Assembly: GCF_000189275.1 (NCBI RefSeq) | Contig: NZ_AEVT01000008.1 | Coordinates: forward strand, 1-64,000 | Direction of reading: 5' to 3' | DNA from: Vibrio sinaloensis DSM 21326 | GTDB taxonomy: Bacteria; Pseudomonadota; Gammaproteobacteria; Enterobacterales; Vibrionaceae | DNA length: 64,000 bases | Part shown: piece after piece, positions 35,504-46,241 of the stretch | Position numbering within the stretch: position 1 is the first letter of the stretch | Layout of the letters: every line of letters begins with the position of its first letter | Position numbers and translations under genes: made by a program | The notes under the pieces: model-generated | Databases searched by the model: none | What the model saw: the letters and a program-made list of their open reading frames with translations, nothing else | Told to the model about the DNA's origin: nothing

Positions 35504-36496
35504 TTAACTGGTTTTCTTTTCTACAAGCTCAATCGCATGAGCCAATGCAGTTCGGAAGCTTCCTGTGTCTGCATCGCCTGTGCCAGCCAGATCGAGTGCA
35601 GTGCCGTGATCAACGGAGGTCCTGATGAAAGGTAGACCCAAAGTAATGTTTACTGAGCGGCCAAACCCTTTGTATTTTAGTACCGGAAGTACTTGATCGT
35701 GGTACATCCCTAATACTGCATCTGCCTCTTCAAGGTATTTTTCATTGAAGATGGTATCCGCCGGAAGTGGCCCAATTAAGTCTAGGCCATCACGTTGACG
35801 CAGCATTTCAAGTGTTGGTGTGATGGTTTCTATCTCTTCGTTACCAAGACAGCCATCTTCACCTGCATGCGGGTTGAGACCACATACGTAGATTTTAGGC
35901 GATGGGATAGCAAACTTCTCTACCAAATCGGTATGAAGAATAGCAATGATTTTTTCCAATCGCTCTGCGGTAACCGCTTTTGATACATAGGCTAATGGGA
36001 TATGGGTTGTTACTAGAGCAACACGTAATCCTTCGGTAGCAAGCATCATCACAACGAGGGGCGTATTCGACTTTTCAGCAAAAAATTCAGTATGACCACT
36101 AAACGCGACACCCGCACGGTTGATCACCCCCTTGTGAACAGGGCCGGTGACAATAGCATCAAATTCACCATTCATACAGCCTAAAGCGGCTCTTTCTAGT
36201 GTTTTTAACACATAGTGACCATTTGCTTCGTTTAGCTCACCAGCGGTTACGGGCGCTGCAAGTTCAATATGATCAACGATAAGCGAACCGGCCTGTTGGG
36301 CTTCAGGTTTTAGGCCCGGTTGATAATCGATTAGGTTAACCGCAATCCCTAACTGTTCTGCACGTTGTTGTAACAAGAATTTGTCGGCGCACACGACTAT
36401 TTGGTGCGCCCAGCTCTCTTTAGACAAAGCCAGTACTAAGTCGGGACCAATGCCAGCAGGCTCCCCTGCTGTCACTATGATGCGCTTAACTGTCAT
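35504..36496 (-). CDS. pdxA: 4-hydroxythreonine-4-phosphate dehydrogenase
   Basis: NAD-dependent oxidation of 4-phosphohydroxy-threonine in the pyridoxal-phosphate (vitamin B6) pathway. 330 aa. Metal and phosphate site motifs are present: '[12 protein letters not shown]', '[10 protein letters not shown]', '[16 protein letters not shown]', and the C-terminal '[15 protein letters not shown]'. The start overlaps the end of surA by 11 nt, so the two are translationally coupled. Confidence 0.98.
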   Translation of the reverse strand: MTVKRIIVTAGEPAGIGPDLVLALSKESWAHQIVVCADKFLLQQRAEQLGIAVNLIDYQPGLKPEAQQAGSLIVDHIELAAPVTAGELNEANGHYVLKTLERAALGCMNGEFDAIVTGPVHKGVINRAGVAFSGHTEFFAEKSNTPLVVMMLATEGLRVALVTTHIPLAYVSKAVTAERLEKIIAILHTDLVEKFAIPSPKIYVCGLNPHAGEDGCLGNEEIETITPTLEMLRQRDGLDLIGPLPADTIFNEKYLEEADAVLGMYHDQVLPVLKYKGFGRSVNITLGLPFIRTSVDHGTALDLAGTGDADTGSFRTALAHAIELVEKKTS

Positions 36497-37781
36497 TTTC
36501 GTTGTCCTTAATCATTTCAACAAAGGCACTGGCTCTTAGTTCTTGAAGCCAAGCACTGGCTTCTTCATTGAACTTACGGTTAAACAAGATACGGTAAGCT
36601 TTGTTCTTCATTGCGGAATCGGTGCGGTCAACTTGACGACGATCAAGGACTTCAACAATGTGCCAACCGTGAACAGTTTTGAATGGTTGACTGATTTTCC
36701 CTTCAGGTAGGGTATCAACTTGGTGTTTAAACTCAGGAACATAAAGGTCCGAGGTTTGGTAGCCTAGCTCACCATTTTGCGCAGCCGAGCCAGGATCTTG
36801 GCTGTACTGACGCGCGAGCTCACCAAAGGTTGCTTCACCAGACTGAATACGGGCAATGATTTCATTTAGCTCTTTCTGTACACCGTCATCACTTAAGATA
36901 ACCGTTGGGCGAATCAAAATATGACGCGCGTTGACTTCGGTTACGGCTACCGTCTCTAGACCTTTGACATCTTCAATTTTAAGAATATGGAAACCCACAC
37001 CGCTACGGAACGGACCAATAATGCTGCCTTTATTCTGCACGCCCACTTGATCGGCAAAGATGGTTGGCATCTCTTCTTTGCGCATCCAGCCCCAATCGCC
37101 ACCTTGCAAGGCTTTAGGGCCTTTTGAATAGGTATAAGCCATGGTCGCAAAGTCAGAACCATTGTTGAGCTTCGCAACGATCTCTTTTGCTTGCTGCTCA
37201 ATCGCTGATGCGTCATCACCATCGTTCACACGCAGTTGAATATGGCCGATCTTGTACTGTACGGTTGCATTGGTTTCTTGAGCTAAGATATTGGCTAGGT
37301 TATCGACTTCAGCTGGCAAGATATTAATGCGGCGACGTACTAAAGCATTACGAGCTTCTGTTGCGGCAATCTCTTTACGCACTTGCTCACGAAACTCAGA
37401 ATACTCTAAGCCTTCTGCGGCAATAGAGTCACTGAGCTGCTCAATAGTTTGATTGTTGTTTTTTGCAATTTCTTCAATGGCTTCATTTAAGCGGTTATCG
37501 TCAATGCGAATACCAATGCGCTCTGCTTCTTGTTGCTGCAGCGTGTCGATGATGAGTTTTTCTGTCACTTGCTGACGCAGCACATCCGCAGTTGGTAAAC
37601 CTTGACCGCTCTTTTTCGCATTCGCTTTGAGAGTCTTGATCGAAGTATCAATGTCGCTCTCCAGAATCACACCACCATTAACAATGACATTGATCTTATC
37701 CAGCGCGACAGGTTGTGCTGAAGCTAGGCCAAATTGACTCGCAGCCAATACCGCTAACAGAGACTGTTTCCAAAATTTCAT
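36486..37781 (-). CDS. surA: Periplasmic chaperone and prolyl isomerase SurA
   Basis: Escorts outer-membrane proteins, including LptD, through the periplasm. 431 aa from the ATG at 37781, where a signal peptide begins ('[18 protein letters not shown]', ending 'ASA'); an in-frame ATG at 37826 adds 15 residues before it and is less likely. The N-terminal chaperone core is followed by two parvulin domains ('[10 protein letters not shown]..' about 170-270 and '[12 protein letters not shown]' about 285-380). Sits between lptD, one of its main clients, and pdxA. Confidence 0.97.
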   Translation of the reverse strand: MKFWKQSLLAVLAASQFGLASAQPVALDKINVIVNGGVILESDIDTSIKTLKANAKKSGQGLPTADVLRQQVTEKLIIDTLQQQEAERIGIRIDDNRLNEAIEEIAKNNNQTIEQLSDSIAAEGLEYSEFREQVRKEIAATEARNALVRRRINILPAEVDNLANILAQETNATVQYKIGHIQLRVNDGDDASAIEQQAKEIVAKLNNGSDFATMAYTYSKGPKALQGGDWGWMRKEEMPTIFADQVGVQNKGSIIGPFRSGVGFHILKIEDVKGLETVAVTEVNARHILIRPTVILSDDGVQKELNEIIARIQSGEATFGELARQYSQDPGSAAQNGELGYQTSDLYVPEFKHQVDTLPEGKISQPFKTVHGWHIVEVLDRRQVDRTDSAMKNKAYRILFNRKFNEEASAWLQELRASAFVEMIKDNENDS

Positions 37782-37835
37782 TTGTCGTCCTATCCATTCA
37801 TCGTTTGCTGTAGTTTTAGACAGCAAACGGTCAAA

Positions 37836-40151
37836 TTAGTTGTTTAAGAAGAATGGGCGACCATAGCCCAATGAGTTATCGCTACTACCAGAGCCACCAC
37901 CTAGGTTTGTACCAAAGCCGATGATGCCGAAGTTAACGCTGAAGTTATTCTCATATTCAGGTTCTGAGTCCGGGTAGCTGTTAAAGTCTGGGTCCCAGTT
38001 ACGTAGCTGGTTACTATACGATACACCGACATACCAACAGTCAGAGGTATAGTTAATTCGCCCTAACCATTCTATGGTTTGTTCGGTTGTGAAGTCATAG
38101 AAATATTGCGCGCTTGCATCCCAATGACGACTTAGTTTATAGCTACCCAACAAACCACCTTGTGAAATACCATCTTCAGTAATAGAGTCTAAGTCACCTA
38201 GGCTGTCACCTAGGGTATTCTCAATGTAGCTGCGGGTTACGTAACGATAGTTACCTTGTAGGTAACCTTTATCAAAACGATATTCAAGCGTACTGTTGCC
38301 GACTTGAATTTCACTGGCGTCGACGTCGTATTGTACGCCACCATGATAAAAGAGGTAATCGCCGTAATTAAAGTCCATCTCAACGGCCCATGCGGAGTAG
38401 TTGGATGGTTCGTCAGAGGAACTGTCTAATCGGTTGGTCCGATCAAGGTATATGATTTGGCCGAAAGACACGCTCAGGCGCTCTTTATAATCACTATCAT
38501 AAAAGCGGGAGCTGGCACCATAACTGAACTGGTTGGCCCCTTGAATTTTATCGACGCCGCTGTATTTACGACTGCGGAATAATCCGTAGTAGTCGGTTTG
38601 CAGTAAAGTTGTGTCGTAGTTGGCAATGTTGTTTTGCTCAACCTCTGGGATGTAAAGATACTGTACCTGTGGCTCTAGCGTTTGCGTGTAATTGTCGAGA
38701 ACGATGGTATCTCGCTCTAATACAACCCCAGCGAGCGAGCGCACTTCTGGCATTACACGGGTTACGCGTTCTTCGAGCTCAGAGTCGCTGACCCCTGTTA
38801 AATCTTGTTGATAGTAAGTACCAAGCAGACGAGCTTCAGTCGTCCATGTCCCCCAAGTCGTGCCTAACGGTACGGTAAAACCTGGTTCCACATGAACACG
38901 AGTTGCTGCTGGCTTGCCATCGGCTTCGGTATCGAATCGTGTCACGTGGCTGATGACATCAAAGTCTAGGTAGCGCAGCAGCTCAGGTGAGTAGTAGTTG
39001 AACTTAACCTGCGGCAAGATGTGGTAGGGTAAGTTGTCGCTCTCAGTTAATACTTGGAAGTCACGAGTGAGTAGAGTGGCATCCCAGTTTGTTGAACGGT
39101 ACTGTACTTTCCCTTCCTGAACTAGCTGGCCATCTTCTCGATTACCAATGCTCGAATCGACATCGGTGAAGTAATCAACATCACTGACTTGTGAGTAGTC
39201 GATGTTAAACTTCCAGGCTTGCTGATAGATGCCTTCATGAGTGTATTGGAAACCCCAGCGATCCCCTTTCTCGGTGAACTTTCTATCATTCGGAAGATAT
39301 TCAGCTTCGATTTCACCCTCACCAAATATCGATAAGTAGCGGAATTTATTGTTTAACTGAGTACCGCGTTGCTGCATGTACTTGATTTCAGTTTCTAGGT
39401 CGTAGTTGGGCGCAATATTCCAGTAGAACGGAATTTCTAGCTCTAGACCATCACTTGAGCCGTAAGAGGCTGTTGGGTAGAGAAAACCGGTCTTTCGTGT
39501 ATCGCCAATCGGTACGGTAAGATATGGCACGTAGAAAACAGGCACGTCCATCACTTCAAAGCGAGGGTTGTAAAACGTCGCGACTTCTTCATTCTGATCG
39601 ACGTCGATGCCTGATGCGCGCATTCGCCACGCATTATCCCCTTCTGGACAAGAGGTGATGCTGCCATCTTTCATTTCATAAACGGCTTTACCGGTTTTAG
39701 CAATGTAGACGGCATCGCCACGACCAGGCTCACACAAAAACTTGTACTTGGTGTTTTCGAGCGTAATGTCTTCGGTGGTGAGGTTATTGGTGACCTTGTC
39801 TGACTGAGATTTTACCGTTCCATCACTGAATGCCACGTTGCCTTCAGCGACAATGATATTTTCTTTTTCATGTAAGGTTACTTGGTCGGCTTGAAAGCGT
39901 TTTTTGCCTTGCACAACCACGACATCACCTTTATAGGTGGCTTTGTTGCCATTAATGGCTTCCAAGCTATCTGCTTCGACCTTAACTGGCTGTTGATTTG
40001 GATTTTCTGGCTCAGGTTCGTTGATCAAACATTGATCTATAGCGGGCAGTTCCTGCACACTATCGTTTAACGTAGCTTCGGCTTGAGTCTGAGGCACAAA
40101 AAAAGCAGCACTGATGGAAGCGGCTAACAAGGTGCGGGAAAAACGTGACAT
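37836..40151 (-). CDS. lptD: LPS assembly outer-membrane protein LptD
   Basis: With the lipoprotein LptE it inserts LPS into the outer leaflet. 771 aa. Signal peptide 1-24 ('PQTQA'), a periplasmic LptA-like jellyroll (about 55-190, '[21 protein letters not shown]'), then a large beta barrel. It has four cysteines: 41, 140, 168 and 705. E. coli has two N-terminal and two adjacent C-terminal cysteines forming two disulfides; here only one C-terminal cysteine exists, so at most one such bond can form. First gene of the leftward operon. Confidence 0.96.
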   Translation of the reverse strand: MSRFSRTLLAASISAAFFVPQTQAEATLNDSVQELPAIDQCLINEPEPENPNQQPVKVEADSLEAINGNKATYKGDVVVVQGKKRFQADQVTLHEKENIIVAEGNVAFSDGTVKSQSDKVTNNLTTEDITLENTKYKFLCEPGRGDAVYIAKTGKAVYEMKDGSITSCPEGDNAWRMRASGIDVDQNEEVATFYNPRFEVMDVPVFYVPYLTVPIGDTRKTGFLYPTASYGSSDGLELEIPFYWNIAPNYDLETEIKYMQQRGTQLNNKFRYLSIFGEGEIEAEYLPNDRKFTEKGDRWGFQYTHEGIYQQAWKFNIDYSQVSDVDYFTDVDSSIGNREDGQLVQEGKVQYRSTNWDATLLTRDFQVLTESDNLPYHILPQVKFNYYSPELLRYLDFDVISHVTRFDTEADGKPAATRVHVEPGFTVPLGTTWGTWTTEARLLGTYYQQDLTGVSDSELEERVTRVMPEVRSLAGVVLERDTIVLDNYTQTLEPQVQYLYIPEVEQNNIANYDTTLLQTDYYGLFRSRKYSGVDKIQGANQFSYGASSRFYDSDYKERLSVSFGQIIYLDRTNRLDSSSDEPSNYSAWAVEMDFNYGDYLFYHGGVQYDVDASEIQVGNSTLEYRFDKGYLQGNYRYVTRSYIENTLGDSLGDLDSITEDGISQGGLLGSYKLSRHWDASAQYFYDFTTEQTIEWLGRINYTSDCWYVGVSYSNQLRNWDPDFNSYPDSEPEYENNFSVNFGIIGFGTNLGGGSGSSDNSLGYGRPFFLNN

Positions 40152-40344
40152 CGAGTTTTACTATCCTGTCTAACTTGATATATCCGGCCGTAGCACTAAC
40201 TACCCTCAAGTCGTTGAGGTTATCTAATGGCTAGGCGTTGATGACCGAATGTAAAATAAACGGTCCTTATGATAAAGGAATTTGTAGCTAACAGCACTAT
40301 CAGACCGCTTAACGACGAAAAAATTCAGAGATTGAGAGCACATA

Positions 40345-41199
40345 ATGCATATTTTCGGCAAAATACTAGGTTTCTTTTTTGGCTTTCTATTTGGAGGCCC
40401 TGTCGGCGCACTGTTTGGCTTGTTTATAGGCCATCAGTTCGATAAAGCACGCCGATTGAGACAAGCCGGTTTCAACAGCAATTTTGGCTCTGGCCCGAGT
40501 CAAACTGAGCGCCAAGAAGAGTTCTTTAAAGCGGCATTCGCAGTGATGGGACATGTTGCAAAGGCCAAAGGCCAAGTTACTCGCGAAGAAATCCAACTGG
40601 CTTCCACCATGATGGATCGAATGAATCTACATGGTGAGCAGAGACGTGCGGCACAAAATGCATTCCGTGAGGGGAAGGAGAGTGATTTCCCGTTGGAAAC
40701 AGTGCTTGAGCGTGTGCGTATCTCTTCTGGTGGTCGTTTTGACTTGATGCAGTTTTTCTTAGAGCTCCAAATCTCTGCAGCATTTGCAGATGGCGACCTT
40801 CATCCGAGTGAGCGAAATGTTCTTCATAAAGTGGCACGCGGTTTGGGTTTCTCTTCTGAACAGCTGGAACAGCGTCTTCGTATGCAAGAAGCGGCTTTTC
40901 GCTTTCAGCAAGGTGGTTTTGGTGGGCAAACGGGGGGAGGGCACTCTCATCAGTCTGGAAGCTCTTGGCAACAAGCGTCTACGGCAGACCAGCTTAGCGA
41001 TGCCTATAAGTTGCTTGGGGTCGACAGCAGCGCAGATGCTAAAAGCGTAAAGCGAGCTTATCGTAAGCTAATGAACGAGCATCACCCGGACAAACTAATG
41101 GCGAAAGGTTTACCGCCCGAAATGATGAATGTGGCGAAAGAAAAAGCGCAAGAGATTCAAAACGCCTACGACCTGATCAAAAAAGCGAAAGGTTTTTAA
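40345..41199 (+). CDS. djlA: DnaJ-like membrane co-chaperone DjlA
   Basis: Stimulates DnaK at the inner membrane; in E. coli it can trigger the Rcs capsule pathway. 284 aa. One N-terminal membrane segment (3-30, Gly-rich 'GFFFGFLFGGPVGALFG'), a TerB-like helical domain (about 55-180), a Gly/Gln/Ser-rich linker, and a C-terminal J domain with HPD ('EHHPDKLMAKGLP'). Divergent from lptD, 193 bp apart. Confidence 0.96.
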   Translation: MHIFGKILGFFFGFLFGGPVGALFGLFIGHQFDKARRLRQAGFNSNFGSGPSQTERQEEFFKAAFAVMGHVAKAKGQVTREEIQLASTMMDRMNLHGEQRRAAQNAFREGKESDFPLETVLERVRISSGGRFDLMQFFLELQISAAFADGDLHPSERNVLHKVARGLGFSSEQLEQRLRMQEAAFRFQQGGFGGQTGGGHSHQSGSSWQQASTADQLSDAYKLLGVDSSADAKSVKRAYRKLMNEHHPDKLMAKGLPPEMMNVAKEKAQEIQNAYDLIKKAKGF

Positions 41200-41217
41200 T
41201 CGGGTAACCTAAAATGC

Positions 41218-41256
41218 AAAAGGCCTGAGAAGCGATAACGCTCTCAGGCCTTTTTA
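41218..41256 (+). terminator. Terminator of djlA
   Basis: AAAAGGCCTGAGA pairs with TCTCAGGCCTTTTT over an inner AGCG/CGCT stem. Strong stem and T-run, ending 27 bp before the 3' end of the tRNA gene. Confidence 0.9.
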
Positions 41257-41282
41257 ATTCTATTTGCTTCTTGAGAAAGAAG

Positions 41283-41358
41283 TGGTGGCCCCTCGCAGAC
41301 TTGAACTGCGGACCAATCGATTATGAGTCGACTGCTCTAACCACTGAGCTAAGGGGCC
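41283..41358 (-). tRNA. ileX: tRNA-Ile2 (CAU anticodon, lysidine-modified)
   Basis: 76 nt with encoded CCA (41283-41288). The acceptor stem GGCCCCT pairs with AGGGGCC, the D arm contains AGCTCAGTGGTTAGAGC, the anticodon loop is CTCATAA and the T loop TTCAAGT. CAU alone would suggest Met, but the body matches E. coli ileX almost base for base, and the acceptor begins G-C rather than a mismatch, so it is not initiator tRNA. TilS is expected to turn C34 into lysidine, making it read AUA. The V. cholerae counterpart beside rpoD is the VSP-II attachment site. Confidence 0.93.
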
Positions 41359-41455
41359 ATATAGGGCAATGATTATAGGGGAAGCAGGTATTGCTGTCTA
41401 GCCACTGTGGTAGCTAAATGCGCTTAGTTTTTATTCACTTAAATCAATGAAATAC

Positions 41456-41484
41456 AAAAAAGGTGAGCTATTGCTCACCTTTTA
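41456..41484 (-). terminator. Terminator of rpoD operon
   Basis: AAAAGGTGAGC (41458-41468) and GCTCACCTTTT (41473-41483), loop TATT, T-run on the minus strand; 20 nt after the rpoD stop. Confidence 0.9.
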
Positions 41485-41503
41485 ATCATTTTCGTCTAAG
41501 CGA

Positions 41504-43366
41504 TTACTCGTCTAGGAAGCTGCGCAGGGTTTCTGAGCGGCTAGGGTGACGAAGTTTACGCAATGCTTTCGCTTCGATCTGACGGATACGCTCACGCGTT
41601 ACATCAAATTGTTTACCGACTTCTTCAAGTGTATGGTCAGTATTCATGTCGATGCCGAAACGCATACGCAGTACTTTCGCTTCACGAGGTGTCAAACCAG
41701 CTAAAACATCTTTAGTGGCTACTTTTAGGCTCGTTGCTGTTGCTGAGTCTAATGGCAGCTCTAGTGTTGTATCCTCGATAAAATCACCTAGATGCGAATC
41801 TTCGTCGTCACCGATTGGTGTCTCCATTGAGATTGGCTCTTTGGCAATTTTCAGCACTTTGCGGATCTTGTCTTCTGGCATTTGCATACGCTCTGCCAAT
41901 TCTTCCGGAAGTGGCTCTCGACCCATCTCTTGCAGCATTTGGCGAGAGATACGGTTAAGCTTGTTGATCGTTTCGATCATGTGCACCGGAATACGAATGG
42001 TTCGAGCTTGGTCAGCGATAGAGCGAGTGATTGCCTGACGAATCCACCATGTCGCGTAGGTCGAGAACTTGTAACCTCGGCGGTATTCGAATTTGTCGAC
42101 GGCTTTCATCAAACCGATGTTACCTTCTTGGATAAGATCCAAGAACTGTAGACCACGGTTGGTGTACTTTTTCGCAATAGAGATTACAAGACGTAAGTTC
42201 GCTTCAACCATCTCTTTCTTAGCACGGCGAGCTTTCGCTTCACCGATAGACATACGACGGCTGATGTCTTTAATGCTCTGTACAGTTAGAGACGTCTCTT
42301 CTTCAATCATTTTAAGCTTCATGATTGAACGACGAATATCGTCTTCACTACGACGAATCTTGTCTGCGTACGGTTTATCAGAAGCTAAGATTTCATCTAA
42401 CCAAGCATCGCTTGATTCGTTACCACTGAATAGAGAGATAAACGACTTCTTCGGCATCTTGCCGTATTCAACCGACGCCTTCATGATAAGACGCTCTTGA
42501 GTACGAACACGCTCCATAGAAGTACGAAGCTCATTAACCAGATAGTCAAACTGTTTTGGTGTTAGACGGAATTCTTTAAATACGTCTAAAACGAGTTCGT
42601 GAGCAATTTGCGCTTTCGGACTTTCGTTACCGTACTCATTGCACGCTAACTGGAAGTTTTGGAACGTATTGCGAAGTGATGTGAATTTCTCAAGCGCGAA
42701 TTCAGGATCAATACCTGTATCCTCTTCGCTATCATCATCGTCTTCGCCATCTTCTTCTTCGTCTTCCACGTCTTCAGCATCTTCATCTTTAAGTTCTGAT
42801 TCTGCGAGCTCAGAGCCGATGTGAGTGGCCGTCGGAGCGGCTGTTTCATCAGCGTCTGGGTCAACGAAACCTGTAATGAGGTCAGTAAGGCGAAGCTCTT
42901 CCGCTTGGACCTTATCAAATTGCTCAAGGATGTACGGAATTGTGCCTGGATACTCAGCCACGGCGTTTTGAACTTGGTTAATACCATCTTCAATACGCTT
43001 CGCGATGTCGATCTCGCCTTCGCGAGTAAGCAGTTCTACAGTACCCATTTCACGCATGTACATACGAACTGGGTCTGTGGTGCGGCCGATTTCGTTTTCT
43101 ACACTAGAAAGCGCGGCTGCCGCAGCTTCTGCTGCATCTTCATCGGTGATGGTTTCATCATCATTCAGTGCAAGGTCGTCAGCGTCAGGTGCTGTCTCAA
43201 CAACACGGATACCCATGTCATTGATCATCTGAATGATATCTTCTACCTGCTCTGAATCTACGATTTCTGCTGGTAGGTGGTCGTTTACTTCTGCGTAGGT
43301 CAGATAGCCTTGTTCCTTGCCTTTAAGGACAAGTAGTTTTAGCTGTGACTGCGGATTTTGATCCAT
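41504..43366 (-). CDS. rpoD: RNA polymerase primary sigma factor, sigma-70
   Basis: Housekeeping sigma factor. 620 aa. Region 1.1 lies at the N-terminus, then an acidic non-conserved region (about 190-215, '[18 protein letters not shown]'). Core region 2 includes '[18 protein letters not shown]', and region 4 ends '[20 protein letters not shown]', the -35 helix. Last gene of rpsU-yqeY-dnaG-rpoD; 98 nt separate it from dnaG. Confidence 0.99.
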   Translation of the reverse strand: MDQNPQSQLKLLVLKGKEQGYLTYAEVNDHLPAEIVDSEQVEDIIQMINDMGIRVVETAPDADDLALNDDETITDEDAAEAAAAALSSVENEIGRTTDPVRMYMREMGTVELLTREGEIDIAKRIEDGINQVQNAVAEYPGTIPYILEQFDKVQAEELRLTDLITGFVDPDADETAAPTATHIGSELAESELKDEDAEDVEDEEEDGEDDDDSEEDTGIDPEFALEKFTSLRNTFQNFQLACNEYGNESPKAQIAHELVLDVFKEFRLTPKQFDYLVNELRTSMERVRTQERLIMKASVEYGKMPKKSFISLFSGNESSDAWLDEILASDKPYADKIRRSEDDIRRSIMKLKMIEEETSLTVQSIKDISRRMSIGEAKARRAKKEMVEANLRLVISIAKKYTNRGLQFLDLIQEGNIGLMKAVDKFEYRRGYKFSTYATWWIRQAITRSIADQARTIRIPVHMIETINKLNRISRQMLQEMGREPLPEELAERMQMPEDKIRKVLKIAKEPISMETPIGDDEDSHLGDFIEDTTLELPLDSATATSLKVATKDVLAGLTPREAKVLRMRFGIDMNTDHTLEEVGKQFDVTRERIRQIEAKALRKLRHPSRSETLRSFLDE

Positions 43367-43464
43367 AGACGGTATCCAACTTAGTATCTGGTGAAGGAAT
43401 TAGTATGCGAGTTGCAAACCACACATAATAACAAATTAATTGATTGCTGACTATTCGAACAGGG

Positions 43465-45222
43465 TTACGCTTTTAAATCTAGCATTAGCGCTAGCAGCTC
43501 CCTTCTTTCTTCGGTTGATAAACCGACACTTCTTTCTTTGGCCTGCAGGTTTTCAATTTGTTTTTCAACGCACTGGGCAAGTATTTTGTCCAATGAATCT
43601 AAGAATATATCTTGTTCGTTGTCGTCTTCTACGGGGATTTCCCACCCTGCGAGACGTGAAAGTAAAGCCTCATGGCTAGAGTTTCGCCAGTGTTCAATTA
43701 ACTGACCCGTAGTAACATTGGGGTGCATGTGACAATATTCAAGCACCTCAACAAATAAACTTAGTCCTGGTACTGTTAACTCTCTCACAGATGAGAGGTC
43801 CGGTACCATTTGAGCATAGCTCGGATTTTGAATAAGCAAAGCGATTACCTCGCGCATCGGAGTTCGCTTAATCTCTTTGTGCGGTTGAGGTCGAGTTTCT
43901 GCGCTTTTCTTACGAGTCTGACGCAGGCGATTGTCAAACCCCGTGCGTTCATCTAGTAGTTTCTCAAGTAACTCTTGGAAGTAAGGATCAGGAATTTTGT
44001 TGATCAGTGCGCTGGCATGAGCGCGTAGGGCCGATTTACCCTCATTACTTCCCAAGTTCAGTTGATGAATTTCTATTAAGTTGTCAAACAGGTAGCTTGA
44101 GAGTGGCGTTGCTTTTTCTATCTGCTCTTCAAACGCTGCTTTGCCGTATTTTCTGACATAGCTGTCTGGGTCTTCGCCATCCGGTAAGAACAGGAATTTA
44201 AGCGTGTTACCTGTTTTTAGATATTGGAGAGCGTTTTCCAATGCTCGCCATGCCGCTTCTTTACCTGCTCGGTCGCCGTCGTAGCAGCAGACAACGGTAT
44301 TGGTTTGGCGAAACAGCAGTTGAATGTGATCACCCGTGGTGGATGTACCCAGAGAAGCGACGGAGTAGTCAACACCATACTGAGCCAGTGCCACCACATC
44401 CATATAGCCTTCCACCACCAAGATTTTTGCTGGCTCTCGATACGCTTGCATGACTTCATACAAACCGTAAAGCTCTTTGCCTTTATGGAAGATAGGAGTT
44501 TCTGGGGAGTTTAGATACTTTGGTGTGCCATCGCCAATGACTCGTCCGCCAAAGCCAATGACCCGGCCGCGTCGATCTCTGATGGGAAACATTACTCGGC
44601 CGCGAAAACGGTCGTAGCGGTTACCTTTATCATTTTCGATCAACATGCCGCCAGAGACGAGCATCTCTTGTGTCTGTTGTTGCTGTCCGAAATTCTTCCG
44701 CACCAGATCCCATTCATCCGCAACGTAGCCGATGCCAAACTTCTGGACGATTTCACCGGAAAGCCCGCGCTCTTTTAAGTATTCGATAGCGACCTTACTA
44801 GAAGATTGCTTTAGTTGATCACGGTAGAACTGAGCAATGCTGCCCATTAAATCATAAAGACTGCGCTTCTGTGCACTGCTTGCTTGAGGTTGGTTGGATT
44901 GAAATCCGCCACCTTGTCGCTGCTCTCGAGGCACATCCAAACCAAGAAAGGAGGCAAGTTCTTCAATCGCTTCAACAAACTCTAGTCGTTCATATTCCAT
45001 CAAAAAGTCGATGGCATTTCCGTGAGCGCCACAACCAAAGCAATGGTAAAACTGCTTCTCTTGGCTGACAGAGAAAGAGGGGGTTTTTTCGTTGTGGAAT
45101 GGACAGCAGGCGCTGTAGTTTTTGCCTTTTTTCTTAAGTTTTACTCGTGCATCAATGATGTCGACGATATCAAGTCGAGCAAGAAGATCATCTATAAAAC
45201 TACGAGGGATGTGTCCTGCCAT
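43465..45222 (-). CDS. dnaG: DNA primase
   Basis: Synthesises RNA primers for replication. 585 aa. The N-terminal zinc-binding domain has 'CCPFHNEKTPSFSVS' and 'YHCFGCGAHGNA'; the TOPRIM domain has 'LVVEGYMDVVALAQ' and 'VVCCYDGDRAGKEA' (DxD). The C-terminal helicase-binding domain follows. Preceded by a terminator-like hairpin after yqeY that may keep primase low. Confidence 0.99.
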   Translation of the reverse strand: MAGHIPRSFIDDLLARLDIVDIIDARVKLKKKGKNYSACCPFHNEKTPSFSVSQEKQFYHCFGCGAHGNAIDFLMEYERLEFVEAIEELASFLGLDVPREQRQGGGFQSNQPQASSAQKRSLYDLMGSIAQFYRDQLKQSSSKVAIEYLKERGLSGEIVQKFGIGYVADEWDLVRKNFGQQQQTQEMLVSGGMLIENDKGNRYDRFRGRVMFPIRDRRGRVIGFGGRVIGDGTPKYLNSPETPIFHKGKELYGLYEVMQAYREPAKILVVEGYMDVVALAQYGVDYSVASLGTSTTGDHIQLLFRQTNTVVCCYDGDRAGKEAAWRALENALQYLKTGNTLKFLFLPDGEDPDSYVRKYGKAAFEEQIEKATPLSSYLFDNLIEIHQLNLGSNEGKSALRAHASALINKIPDPYFQELLEKLLDERTGFDNRLRQTRKKSAETRPQPHKEIKRTPMREVIALLIQNPSYAQMVPDLSSVRELTVPGLSLFVEVLEYCHMHPNVTTGQLIEHWRNSSHEALLSRLAGWEIPVEDDNEQDIFLDSLDKILAQCVEKQIENLQAKERSVGLSTEERRELLALMLDLKA

Positions 45223-45274
45223 AAAACCTTAGAAAAACGCACTAACTTAAATTAACGAAAGAGTAGATACAAAC

Positions 45275-45306
45275 AAGCCGCGCATTCCAGAGGATAGCAC
45301 GGCTTG
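45275..45306 (-). terminator. Hairpin between yqeY and dnaG
   Basis: AAGCCGCGC (45275-45283) and GCACGGCTT (45297-45305), one non-paired position, followed by TTTGTTTG on the minus strand. In E. coli a leaky terminator between rpsU and dnaG serves the same operon; here it lies after yqeY. Confidence 0.65.
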
Positions 45307-45326
45307 CTGCAATTTTGGTTGGGCTA

Positions 45327-45770
45327 TTAAGCAAGTTTAGCGCGAACTAAACCACTTACTTTACCCATATCTGCGCGCCCTTGAATTTGCGGCTTAAGCA
45401 CGCCCATTACTTTACCCATGTCTTGCATGCCCGCAGCACCGGATTCAGCAATTGCACTTTCAACCAGTGCAGCGACTTCTTCTTCAGTGAGTGGTTGAGG
45501 CATGAAATCCTCAAGTACAGCAATTTCAGCTTGCTCCGCGTCAGCCAGATCTTGACGACCCGCTGATTCGAATTGAGCGACAGAATCGCGACGTTGTTTA
45601 ACCATTTTAGTCAGAACAGCAAGAATGTCGTCGTCGCCCAGAGTAATCTGTTCATCGACTTCACGTTGCTTAATGGCTGACAATGCTAAACGAATAGTGC
45701 CAAGGCGCAGTTTGTCCTTGGCTTTCATCGCTAATTTTTGCTCTTCTTTGAGCGTATCAATAAGAGCCAT
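45327..45770 (-). CDS. yqeY: GatB/YqeY-domain protein
   Basis: 147-aa helical protein of the YqeY family, which shares the tail domain of the amidotransferase subunit GatB. 'MALIDTLKEEQKLAMKAKD' and 'MGKVMGVLKPQIQGRADMG' are diagnostic. A role in tRNA-dependent amidation is proposed from the domain but not established. Lies between rpsU and dnaG, a placement seen in Vibrio and relatives but not in E. coli. Confidence 0.93.
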   Translation of the reverse strand: MALIDTLKEEQKLAMKAKDKLRLGTIRLALSAIKQREVDEQITLGDDDILAVLTKMVKQRRDSVAQFESAGRQDLADAEQAEIAVLEDFMPQPLTEEEVAALVESAIAESGAAGMQDMGKVMGVLKPQIQGRADMGKVSGLVRAKLA

Positions 45771-45796
45771 AACTATAATCCTTTAGGACTTAGTTA

Positions 45797-46012
45797 TTAG
45801 TACAGGCGAACGCGACGAGCGTTTTCGCGAGCTAGCTTCTTAGCGTGACGCTTTTGAGCTGCTGCTTTAGCGCGTTTGCGAACTGTAGTTGGTTTTTCGT
45901 AGTGCTCACGACGACGCACTTCAGAAAGGATACCTGCTTTTTCGCAAGAGCGTTTGAAACGACGTAGAGCAACGTCGAACGGTTCGTTTTCACGTACTTT
46001 AACTACTGGCAT
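45797..46012 (-). CDS. rpsU: 30S ribosomal protein S21
   Basis: Small-subunit protein that helps initiation base pairing. 71 aa, '[21 protein letters not shown]' start and a very basic tail ('[20 protein letters not shown]'), normal length. GAGG precedes the ATG. First gene of the macromolecular-synthesis operon. Confidence 0.99.
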
Positions 46013-46109
46013 ATGCCTTTCACCTCAGGGGTTAATTCGTTAATGCTGACTTCACAGTACCTAGCTCATTCGCTGGGTCTACAATCAGCTTGATCAAAAA
46101 TGGTGCGGA

Positions 46110-46139
46110 ATTTTAATCCGATCACACTAGCTTTGTAAA
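46110..46139 (-). promoter_or_regulatory. Promoter of the rpsU operon
   Basis: Minus-strand TTTACA (46139-46134) and TAAAAT (46115-46110) with 18-bp spacing; leader of about 90 nt to rpsU. I saw no LexA box. Confidence 0.65.
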
Positions 46140-46241
46140 GCGTTTTGTTGGGTACAGTTTGCACAAAATTTGTTTGCGAAGCAAAGGCGCGGTAATATTG
46201 CGCCAATTTTGAATTATAGATAAACACATCCTAGGTAAAGC

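Noticed and set aside
41283-41358. tRNA-Met reading of the CAU anticodon gene
   Set aside because: The acceptor, D and T arms match tRNA-Ile2 (ileX) rather than elongator or initiator Met tRNA.
41646-42500. Long plus-strand open frames opposite rpoD
   Set aside because: Shadows of rpoD caused by its codon composition; low-complexity Ser/Ile-rich products.
45990-46060. Possible LexA box upstream of rpsU (TACTGTGAAGTCAGCA)
   Set aside because: Only the left half fits; the right half lacks ACAG.
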